The notes under the pieces: generated by a model
What the model was told of the DNA's origin: nothing
The model's database searches: none
Seen by the model: only the letters and a program-made list of their open reading frames with translations
Shown here: one piece after another, positions 1 through 5,795 of the stretch
Numbering within the stretch: the stretch's first letter is position 1
Layout of the letters: every line of letters begins with the position of its first letter
Position numbers and translations under genes: made by a program
Assembly (NCBI GenBank): GCA_026990885.1
Contig: JALXCO010000130.1
Location: 1 to 6,386, forward strand
Direction: 5' to 3'
DNA from: Desulfurococcales archaeon
GTDB lineage: Archaea > Thermoproteota > Thermoprotei_A > Sulfolobales > AG1
DNA length: 6,386 nucleotides

Positions 1-51
1 TTAATACCTCATATATGCTGGGAACAGTCAGTAATACCGCTGGGTCTGCTT

Positions 52-73
52 TAATATTGTGGTACCAATATTA
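52..73. repeat. Inverted repeat upstream of polB1, operator-like
   Basis: Two perfect 8-bp arms, TAATATTG (52-59) and CAATATTA (66-73), flank a 6-bp spacer (TGGTAC). The repeat ends about 50 bp before the polymerase start and about 17 bp before a TATA-like box, which is where an archaeal activator or repressor dimer could bind. One or two repeats this good are expected by chance in a window of this size and base composition, so the position, not the match itself, is the reason to list it. No regulator is recognised. Confidence 0.35.
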
Positions 74-89
74 GTTTTGGACTTAACAG

Positions 90-95
90 TATATT
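90..95 (+). promoter_or_regulatory. TATA-like box for polB1, leaderless spacing
   Basis: The hexamer TATATT is centred about 27 bp upstream of the TTG/ATG start pair of polB1 (120/123). Archaeal TATA boxes usually lie about 25-27 bp before the transcription start, so the mRNA would begin at or next to the start codon. This agrees with the absence of any Shine-Dalgarno-like sequence before the gene. A second candidate, TTTAATAT at 50-57, overlaps the inverted repeat and would give a leader of roughly 40 nt. The element is inferred from position only. Confidence 0.35.
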
Positions 96-122
96 CATGA
101 ATGGCTTCTATCGGCGATATTG

Positions 123-2918
123 ATGCCTGCATCTGACAGGAGGGATGGGAGAGCGATTGGTAGGAAGGGTTCTAAGAGTCTCTTAAGCTATATTAGAAAA
201 GATGAGCCACAGCCAAAGAGAGATGTTGGTGGCAAGGAGAAATCAAAAATACATGATGAGAGCACCAACCAGAATTTAAAAAGGCCTGACGGAGGTTTAG
301 AGGGTGAACATAGCGTAGGGTTTGAGGGTGCGGGAGAGAACACAAATAACGTGAATGTCGTGAAACTTGATTCCCTGTCGGATTCTGAAGATAGGGATAT
401 CGAGTTCAGAATTGAGGAGATCCCTAGAGTTGAGGAGGGGTATATTCTCGATGTGGGGTATGATCCTCAATATAATAGAGCTTACATAATCATATATGTA
501 GAGGGTGAGGGAAAGCTCTATAGATGGATCGATAGAACGGGCCACAAGCCGTATTTTTTAACCGATCTGGAGCCGGAGCAGGTTAGATCTATTATTGGAA
601 GAGATCCTGACTTCGTCGATGCATATAGGGTTGAGAAGATAGATCTGCTTAGCTATAGGAAGAGGTACCTAACGAAAATCATTGTATCCAACCCCCTTGC
701 CGTCAGAAAGTTTAGAGATAAGTTCCCTAAGGCTTGGGAGGCGAACATAAAGTATCACCACAACTATATCTACGACAATGGAATAATACCGGGGCTTAAG
801 TATAGGATCAGAAACTCGAAGATTCAGCCCCTATACAGCTTATCTAGAGACGAGGTATATGAGACGATAGATAGGGATCTATCGGAGGAGAGCAGTGAGG
901 TTAAGAAGCTGGCTATAGAGTGGTATCCGTTGTTTGAAGAGAAGCCACCCAGAATTAAGAGGGCATCTATAGATATCGAGGTATACACCCCAACCAGAGG
1001 TAGGGTTCCCAATCCCGATGTAGCTGATCTACCTATAATAAGTATAGCTGTCAGCGATACGGAGGGCAGGAACTATGTTTTTATCCTTGATCGTGGCGAA
1101 ATCGATGTTGAGAGGCTTAAAAGGGGCCTGAACAATGTTGAGGTGAGGATATATGGATCGGAGAGAGACCTCATTATAGACTTCTACAGGCATATAAGGA
1201 GATACCCCCTAATAGTAACGTACAATGGCGACTCATTCGATCTGCCGTATCTCTTCGTGAGGTCGAGAAAGCTCGGGATAAGCGACAGCGACATACCCAT
1301 AGTAATTAAAGAGACACACGCAACTTTTAGGCATGCGCTACATATAGATCTCTACAAGTTCCTGAAGAATAGAGCTATACAGAACTACGCATTCAACGCC
1401 AAATATAAGGAGCACACCCTCGACGCTGTAGCTACGGCTCTGCTGAGTAAGGGTAAGATAAGCTCCGATGAGGGGGTCTCGGCTATGGATCTTGAGAAGC
1501 TTATCGAATACAACTTGAGGGATTCACAGCTGACGCTTGAGCTAACCACGTTTTCTGGCGAGCTGATCTGGAAGCTCATAATACTGTTGATGAGGATAAG
1601 CAAGCTCGGTATCGAGGATGTAACGAGAACACAGGTGTCTACATGGATCAAGAATCTATTCTACTGGGAGCATAGAAAGCATAACTATCTGATTCCTCTG
1701 GAGAAAGATCTCCAGGCAATCAAATCCAAGAAGACGACAGACGCAACAATAAAGGGTAAAAAGTATGCTGGGGCCATAGTAATTGATCCTCCTCAAGGCG
1801 TGTTCTTCAACGTAACCGTGCTGGACTTCGCATCCCTATACCCAAGCATAATAAAGCAGTGGAACCTGAGCTACGAAACTGTTGACTTTACGGATGGCTC
1901 ATGCAGAAACCAGAGGAGCATCGTGGATGAGAAGGGGGAGGAGATACATAAGGTATGCATGGATAAGCCTGGAATCACATCGGTCATTATAGGTCTACTG
2001 AGGGACTTCAGGGTTAAGATATATAAGAAGAAGTCGAAGAGAAAGGATCTTGATAAAGACACCAGGGACTGGTACGATGTTGTACAGAGGGCCATGAAGG
2101 TGTATATTAACGCAGCATACGGAGTCTTCGGACACGACAAGTTCCCGCTCTACGCTGTGCCTGTGGCAGAAAGCGTTACCGCGATAGGTAGGGCAATAAT
2201 AACCAGCACCCTGAATAAAGCTAGAGAGCTGGGGCTGATGGTTCTATACGGAGACACCGACTCGCTATTTATTTGGGACCCCGATGAGGAGACCCTAAGT
2301 AAGCTTCAGAGCTGGGTTCACGCCACCTATGGGATGGAGCTTGAGGCAGACAAGAAATATAGGTTCGTGACCTTCTCCCTAAAGAAAAACTATATTGGTG
2401 TTCTAGATGATGGAACACCAGATATCAAGGGTCTAGTCGGGAAGAAGAAGAATACACCTGAGTTCGTTAAGGAGGCGTTCGCCAAGGTTGTGAGCAGGCT
2501 GTCGAGCATTCAGAATGAGGAGAATATATTGGATATAGTGGAGTGGCTTAGGGAGGAGCTTAGGGCTATATATAATAGGCTTAAAAACAGGGAGTACACG
2601 CTGGATCAGCTAAGCTTTAAGGTCACATTAACGAAGCCTCTGGAGGCATACACGAAGAACACGCCTCAACACGTTAAGGCGGCGCGAATGCTGGTTAGGG
2701 AGGGCATAACTGTAACTGTGGGGGACAACATAGCCTATATAAAGGTTAAGGGGGGAGACGGGGTCAAGCCTATCCAGATGGCTAAGGTTCTTGAGATAGA
2801 TATCGATAAATACCTTGAGAGCGTTAGATCGGTGTTCGAGCAGGTATTAGCCCCACTAAATATTGAGTGGGAGGATATTATAGGATCATCAAAGCTCTTC
2901 GACTTTATTAGGAGATAG
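123..2918 (+). CDS. polB1: Family B replicative DNA polymerase, PolB1 (Dpo1) type
   Basis: DNA-dependent DNA polymerase with 3'-5' proofreading, the probable main replicative polymerase; 931 aa. After about 105 charged, low-complexity residues comes the N-terminal domain (HKPYFL near 143, aligning with the uracil-pocket Pro of Pyrococcus PolB). Exonuclease motifs are intact: Exo I D284-I-E286, Exo II N368...F372-D373, Exo III Y463...D467. The YxGA linker is YAGA 548-551. Polymerase motifs: A, DFASLYPSI from D568; B, K659...N663...Y666-G667; C, YGDTDS with D711 and D713; KxY at 744-746. The stretches KGLVGKKKNTPEF and NTPQHVKAA favour PolB1 over PolB2 or PolB3. No intein interrupts motifs A-C. 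C594 and C612 are spaced like a cysteine pair I recall in Sulfolobus Dpo1. The C-terminus ends in a PCNA-binding-like SSKLFDFIRR. Start: ATG at 123; TTG at 120 is an in-frame alternative; TAA at 84-86 limits the upstream frame. The Sulfolobus enzyme is about 880 aa, the difference being mainly the longer N-terminus. Confidence 0.96.
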   Translation: MPASDRRDGRAIGRKGSKSLLSYIRKDEPQPKRDVGGKEKSKIHDESTNQNLKRPDGGLEGEHSVGFEGAGENTNNVNVVKLDSLSDSEDRDIEFRIEEIPRVEEGYILDVGYDPQYNRAYIIIYVEGEGKLYRWIDRTGHKPYFLTDLEPEQVRSIIGRDPDFVDAYRVEKIDLLSYRKRYLTKIIVSNPLAVRKFRDKFPKAWEANIKYHHNYIYDNGIIPGLKYRIRNSKIQPLYSLSRDEVYETIDRDLSEESSEVKKLAIEWYPLFEEKPPRIKRASIDIEVYTPTRGRVPNPDVADLPIISIAVSDTEGRNYVFILDRGEIDVERLKRGLNNVEVRIYGSERDLIIDFYRHIRRYPLIVTYNGDSFDLPYLFVRSRKLGISDSDIPIVIKETHATFRHALHIDLYKFLKNRAIQNYAFNAKYKEHTLDAVATALLSKGKISSDEGVSAMDLEKLIEYNLRDSQLTLELTTFSGELIWKLIILLMRISKLGIEDVTRTQVSTWIKNLFYWEHRKHNYLIPLEKDLQAIKSKKTTDATIKGKKYAGAIVIDPPQGVFFNVTVLDFASLYPSIIKQWNLSYETVDFTDGSCRNQRSIVDEKGEEIHKVCMDKPGITSVIIGLLRDFRVKIYKKKSKRKDLDKDTRDWYDVVQRAMKVYINAAYGVFGHDKFPLYAVPVAESVTAIGRAIITSTLNKARELGLMVLYGDTDSLFIWDPDEETLSKLQSWVHATYGMELEADKKYRFVTFSLKKNYIGVLDDGTPDIKGLVGKKKNTPEFVKEAFAKVVSRLSSIQNEENILDIVEWLREELRAIYNRLKNREYTLDQLSFKVTLTKPLEAYTKNTPQHVKAARMLVREGITVTVGDNIAYIKVKGGDGVKPIQMAKVLEIDIDKYLESVRSVFEQVLAPLNIEWEDIIGSSKLFDFIRR
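171..200 (+). other. N-terminal PIP-like motif in PolB1
   Basis: Encodes S17-K-S-L20-L-S-Y23-I24-R-K. It fits the spacing of a PCNA-interacting peptide (x-x-x-hydrophobic-x-x-aromatic-large hydrophobic followed by basic residues), with Ser in place of the usual Gln. It sits in the otherwise unstructured N-terminal tail, where a short linear motif would be accessible. Assignment is by pattern only; degenerate PIP motifs are easy to find by chance. Confidence 0.35.
2886..2915 (+). other. C-terminal PIP-box (PCNA-binding) motif of PolB1
   Basis: The last ten residues, S922-S-K-L925-F-D-F928-I929-R-R, end exactly at the stop codon. They match the archaeal PIP pattern (hydrophobic at 4, aromatic and hydrophobic at 7-8, trailing basic residues) and closely resemble the LFDFLKK ending I recall for the PCNA-binding tail of archaeal RFC large subunits. 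The usual Gln at position 1 is Ser. An extreme C-terminal position is typical of polymerases that dock on the sliding clamp. Confidence 0.6.
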
Positions 2919-2935
2919 CCTATAAAGGATCACAG

Positions 2936-2973
2936 CGTGGGTTTCTCATCACTTTTCAGCACTTAAAACCACG
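2936..2973. terminator. Imperfect hairpin and T tracts between convergent genes
   Basis: Arms 2936-2944 (CGTGGGTTT) and 2965-2973 (AAAACCACG) pair at 8 of 9 positions around a loop of about 20 nt, inside the 100-bp gap between the stops of polB1 (+) and mrp (-). Short T runs at 2941-2944 and 2952-2956 follow polB1 on the plus strand. Archaeal termination depends mainly on T-rich tracts rather than hairpins, so a termination role is plausible but weak. Confidence 0.25.
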
Positions 2974-2980
2974 ATCATCC

Positions 2981-2996
2981 ATTAAAATATAATTTA
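2981..2996 (-). terminator. T-rich tract downstream of mrp
   Basis: Read on the minus strand this AT-only stretch contains a TATATTTTAAT run about 25-35 nt after the mrp stop codon. Oligo-T stretches in this position are the usual archaeal intrinsic termination signal. It is short and mixed with A, so the call is tentative. Confidence 0.3.
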
Positions 2997-3018
2997 GGGA
3001 TAATATATACTGCTCCCC

Positions 3019-3939
3019 CTATCTCTCAATATACTCGATAACGCGGTCAGCTATCCTCAGGAACTCTTCAGCTGCAGGGGAATCCTTATACTTTATGAAG
3101 AACGGCTCACCCTTATCGTTGCTTTCAGCTATCCTCGGATCAAGAGGTATATGTCCAAGAAGCCTTGTTTTAAGAGCCTTACTCAGCCTCTCTCCCCCGC
3201 CCCTACCAAATATATAGTGCTTCTTCCCATCGTCGCAGATGAAGTAGCTCATGTTCTCTATAACCCCAACAACCTTAAGATCTTTACCAAGCTGCTCCCT
3301 AACACTCTCAACAAACCTGATCGACTTAGCGACAACATGCGTGCTCACCTCGCTGGGGATAGTTACGAATATGAAGCCGGCTAACCCAGGCAGGATCTGC
3401 ACCAGGTTAAGGGCGTCGTCACCTGTTCCCGGAGGCATATCTATAAGTAGATAGTCGAGCTCACCCCACTCAACGTCCTCCAGAAACTGTTGGGTGACTT
3501 TAACCTTTATCGCGCCTCTCCAAACTACAGGGGTTGTTTTATCGCTCAATATAAGATCTACTGAAACAACCTTAATACCGAAGACACCCTCAGCAGGGAT
3601 AATCCTAGCGGCGTTATTGGCGTCTAGAACAGCCGTCAGGAGCTCCTGTTTAACTCCAAGCATTCTAGGCATTGATGGGCCGTGGTAGTCCATGTCTAGC
3701 ACGCCGATCTTTCTTCCTCTAACCGCTAGAGCCATAGCTAGAGATGCCGTTATAAATGATTTGCCAACACCTCCTTTACCGCTTAATACTGCTAGCTTAT
3801 ACTTTATTTTCTCCATGTTCTTAATGATCTTTGGCGACGGGCCAGGCGGGGGAGGAACCGGAGGACCACCCCTGGTTCTGACACCGCCACCAGATCTGGG
3901 CTGCTGCGGCTGTATCCTGAAGGGGTTGCTCTCCTGCAT
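3019..3939 (-). CDS. mrp: Mrp/NBP35-family P-loop ATPase with degenerate CxxC
   Basis: A 306-aa cytosolic ATPase of the Mrp/ApbC/Nbp35 branch of the SIMIBI (MinD/ParA-like) P-loop proteins; the family binds and transfers Fe-S clusters. Visible: deviant Walker A SGKGGVGKS (53-61), DMDYHGPSMPRMLG (82-95), the VVWRG segment (138-142), Walker B and signature LLIDMPPGTGDD (164-175), and ENMSYF (228-233). In characterised members ENMSYF is followed by a CxxC pair that bridges a 4Fe-4S cluster across the dimer. Here it reads C235-D-D-G238, and C235 is the only cysteine in the protein. There is no N-terminal Nbp35 cysteine cluster and no DUF59 domain. Residues 1-37 are Gln/Gly/Pro-rich with a run of prolines near 29-32 and are probably disordered. 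Start: ATG at 3939-3937, with no Shine-Dalgarno and an AT-rich box close by; M42 (ATG at 3816-3814) directly before the ATPase core is the alternative. The gene converges on polB1 and diverges from gatC. The family call is firm; whether it carries a cluster is not. Confidence 0.93.
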   Translation of the reverse strand: MQESNPFRIQPQQPRSGGGVRTRGGPPVPPPPGPSPKIIKNMEKIKYKLAVLSGKGGVGKSFITASLAMALAVRGRKIGVLDMDYHGPSMPRMLGVKQELLTAVLDANNAARIIPAEGVFGIKVVSVDLILSDKTTPVVWRGAIKVKVTQQFLEDVEWGELDYLLIDMPPGTGDDALNLVQILPGLAGFIFVTIPSEVSTHVVAKSIRFVESVREQLGKDLKVVGVIENMSYFICDDGKKHYIFGRGGGERLSKALKTRLLGHIPLDPRIAESNDKGEPFFIKYKDSPAAEEFLRIADRVIEYIER

Positions 3940-3952
3940 TGGCTAATCCACA

Positions 3953-3964
3953 TTTTTAAATAAT
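3953..3964. promoter_or_regulatory. Divergent TATA-like box between mrp and gatC
   Basis: TTTTTAAATAAT, with a palindromic TTTAAA core at 3955-3960, is the strongest TATA-like element in the gap between mrp (-) and gatC (+). For mrp its centre is about 20 bp before the ATG, a little short but close to leaderless spacing. Because the core reads the same on both strands it could also serve gatC, giving a leader of about 30-45 nt. Other gatC candidates are the AT-rich stretch 3976-3991 and TATATA at 4000-4005, each about 26 bp before one of the two possible gatC start codons. Confidence 0.45.
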
Positions 3965-4012
3965 CGCTAGGCAAGTAATATTTGAATTATTGGGTGGGGT
4001 ATATAGATATCC

Positions 4013-4312
4013 ATGGTGTTGGGGGGTAAAATGGGTTTCGATATCGAGAGATTGATGAGGCTGGCCCTAATATATGTTGATGAGGATGAGGCCTCCCAGC
4101 TGGTCAGCGATCTCAAGAGAATAATGGATTTCTTCAACAAGATAAATTCGCTGGATGTAGAGTCTGTAGACCCGCTGTACCATGTTCTAGATGCTAGTGG
4201 GAAGCTGAGGAGCGATAAGCCTGAGCCTAAAGACACTATTGAGTGGATAAGGAGGCATTCCAGGGTTAGAGGGGACATGGTTGTCGGTCCGAGAACAATA
4301 GCTGAGGAGTAG
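4013..4312 (+). CDS. gatC: Asp/Glu-tRNA amidotransferase subunit C (GatC)
   Basis: Small non-catalytic subunit of GatCAB that wraps around the GatA/GatB interface and stabilises the complex. The 99-aa product (93 aa from the internal ATG) has the family pattern: an N-terminal helix (ERLMRLALIYV), DEDEASQLVSDLKRIMDFF, the conserved link INSLDVESVDPLYHV, then LRSDKPEP and a terminal MVVGPRTIAEE resembling the usual VVP-R ending. Length is normal for GatC (about 95-100 aa). Start is uncertain: ATG 4013, or ATG 4031 with a G-rich stretch (4021-4026) 4 nt before it. The family N-terminus fits either, and 4031 begins closer to the first conserved helix. The first gene of a gatC-gatA-gatB operon; its stop is 4 nt before gatA. 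Confidence 0.92.
   Translation: MVLGGKMGFDIERLMRLALIYVDEDEASQLVSDLKRIMDFFNKINSLDVESVDPLYHVLDASGKLRSDKPEPKDTIEWIRRHSRVRGDMVVGPRTIAEE
4303..4309 (+). promoter_or_regulatory. Shine-Dalgarno for gatA
   Basis: TGAGGAG lies within the last codons of gatC, 7 nt before the gatA ATG at 4317. It matches the TGAGG part of the archaeal Shine-Dalgarno sequence and supports both the choice of start and coupled translation across the 4-nt gap. Confidence 0.6.
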
Positions 4313-4316
4313 GGGT

Positions 4317-5777
4317 ATGAGGATCGAGCATATAGGTGTTGTGGAATATATAGAGAACGCGAGGAACGATCCGGAGTGGGTTTCCGAGTACTACAGCGCT
4401 CTGTTTGAGAGAATAGGGAAGGTAGAGCCCGAGATAAATTCATATATAACCCTTGCTGACCCAGAAAAAACCATTAGAGAAGCCGTGGAGTCCGCAAAAA
4501 GAAAAACAACACTAGCCGGCTTGCCTGTAGCCGTGAAAGACAACATATCGACAAGGGGCATGAAGACGACCTGCGGATCTAGAATACTAAGCAACTATAT
4601 ACCCCCATACGACGCTACGGCAGTAAGATCCATCAAGGAGCATGGGGGCGTTATACTGGGTAAAACAAACCTCGACGAGTTCGCCATGGGATCAACCACA
4701 GAAACCAGCTTCTATGGCCCAACAAGAAATCCATGGGACCTAGATAGAGTTCCGGGAGGGAGCTCGGGTGGCTCGGCTGCTGCTGTAGCCGCGAGAATAG
4801 CCCCCGTCTCGTTGGGGAGCGATACGGGAGGATCCGTTAGGAATCCAGCCTCCTTCACCGGGACTGTGGGGTTTAAACCGACCTATGGGGTTATCAGCAG
4901 GTATGGGCTGATAGCCTATGCAAGCAGTCTTGATCAGATTGGCATCATAGGTCTAAGTGTTGAGGATATAGCCATGCTACTCGATATAGTGTCGGGTGAT
5001 GATCCTAGGGACGCGACATCTATAGCTTACCCATCAGCCGAAAGCTTCCATAGCTCGATTAAGGATGGTGGTCGCTCTCTTAGGGATTTCAAGGCTGTGC
5101 TGGTATCTGAGATGTGGCGGGGGGTAGATCCCGATGTTAATACCGTACTTAAAGCGGCTATCGGGAAGCTCGAATCCAACGGTCTAGAAGTGACTGAAGT
5201 CTCTATTCCAGAGATCGAGTATGCTCTGCCAACGTACTATATTATAGCTATGGCTGAGGCAAGCTCTAATCTAGCTAGATACTCCGGCATGCTGTTTGGG
5301 ATCTCCAAGGACCCCAGCGGTGTTGACTGGGTAAAGTACTATTCAAGGATTAGGGGAATAGGCTTTGGTAGAGAGGTGAAGAGAAGGATAATACTTGGAA
5401 GCTATATCCTGAGCGAAGGATTCTTCGACCAGTACTACCTGAAGGCTCTAAAGATAAGAAGGCTACTGAAGCAGCGGCTAGTCGAGGTCTATGGCGAACA
5501 CGGCTTCATAATCTCGCCAACAACCCCTATAACCGCGCCAAGGCTCGGGGAAAACATAGATGATCCCCTAAAGCTCTACGCCCTCGATGTGGAAACCGTT
5601 GTGGCAAACCTGGTTGGGGGTCCCTCAATAAGTATTCCAGCGGGGTTTGCTGGTGGATTGCCCGTGGGTCTCCAGATTACGGGACCTCCCCTAAGCGATC
5701 TGGATATGCTGGCTCTAGCCTACAGGATTGAAGAGGTTTTAGGTTCCGGAAAGACCCATGCTCCACCTTTAGGCTAG
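4317..5777 (+). CDS. gatA: Asp/Glu-tRNA amidotransferase subunit A (GatA), amidase
   Basis: Glutaminase/amidase subunit of GatCAB: it hydrolyses glutamine and passes ammonia to the GatB site, where Asp (or Glu) on misacylated tRNA is amidated. The 486-aa product has normal family length and carries the amidase signature. The Ser-cisSer-Lys triad is intact: K74 in VAVKDN, cis-S149 in PGGSSGGS and nucleophile S173 in SDTGGSVR, with the same 75- and 24-residue spacings as K79/S154/S178 of Staphylococcus aureus GatA. Other family landmarks are GPTRNPWD (134-141), VGFKPTYG (184-191), SGDDPRDATS (226-235), GREVKRRIILG (351-361), ISPTTP (399-404), and the closing GLPVGLQITGP (447-457). No insertions, frameshift or missing key residues are seen. 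It is translated from a Shine-Dalgarno inside the end of gatC and is followed 18 nt later by gatB. Adjacent gatB and gatC exclude a stand-alone amidase. Confidence 0.97.
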   Translation: MRIEHIGVVEYIENARNDPEWVSEYYSALFERIGKVEPEINSYITLADPEKTIREAVESAKRKTTLAGLPVAVKDNISTRGMKTTCGSRILSNYIPPYDATAVRSIKEHGGVILGKTNLDEFAMGSTTETSFYGPTRNPWDLDRVPGGSSGGSAAAVAARIAPVSLGSDTGGSVRNPASFTGTVGFKPTYGVISRYGLIAYASSLDQIGIIGLSVEDIAMLLDIVSGDDPRDATSIAYPSAESFHSSIKDGGRSLRDFKAVLVSEMWRGVDPDVNTVLKAAIGKLESNGLEVTEVSIPEIEYALPTYYIIAMAEASSNLARYSGMLFGISKDPSGVDWVKYYSRIRGIGFGREVKRRIILGSYILSEGFFDQYYLKALKIRRLLKQRLVEVYGEHGFIISPTTPITAPRLGENIDDPLKLYALDVETVVANLVGGPSISIPAGFAGGLPVGLQITGPPLSDLDMLALAYRIEEVLGSGKTHAPPLG

Positions 5778-5781
5778 TGGC

Positions 5782-5788
5782 GGGGTGG
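5782..5788 (+). promoter_or_regulatory. Shine-Dalgarno for gatB
   Basis: GGGGTGG, containing the archaeal core GGTG, lies 7 nt before the gatB ATG at 5796 in the 18-nt gap after gatA. The gatA stop (TAG, 5775-5777) is in the same frame as gatB, so no start further upstream is possible. Confidence 0.6.
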
Positions 5789-5795
5789 TTGCTGG

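Noticed and set aside
3..74. Possible 3' end of an upstream plus-strand gene (24 open codons ending at TAG 72-74); another frame ends at 52-54
   Set aside because: Too short to recognise, two competing frames are equally open, and the inverted repeat and promoter-like sequence overlap it.
297..2140. Several 60-90-codon open frames on the minus strand opposite polB1
   Set aside because: They lie wholly inside a clearly coding, well-conserved polymerase gene, are Ser/Leu-rich in the way of antisense shadows, and show no recognisable motif.
1800..2270. Possible intein at polymerase motifs A, B or C, common in archaeal PolB genes
   Set aside because: The motifs run uninterrupted with normal spacing, and no splicing-block sequences are present.
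2919..3018. Small RNA or small gene in the convergent gap
   Set aside because: No open frame with a start signal and no tRNA or snoRNA-like boxes; only an imperfect hairpin and AT-rich tracts suited to termination.
3151..3946. Open frames of 64-84 codons on the plus strand opposite mrp
   Set aside because: They overlap conserved Mrp coding sequence, overlap each other, and have no domain or plausible initiation signal.
3967..4594. 158-codon and 67-codon minus-strand open frames opposite gatC and gatA
   Set aside because: The longer one spans two well-supported family genes and the gap between them; its composition (Ser/Leu/Ile-rich) is that of an antisense frame.
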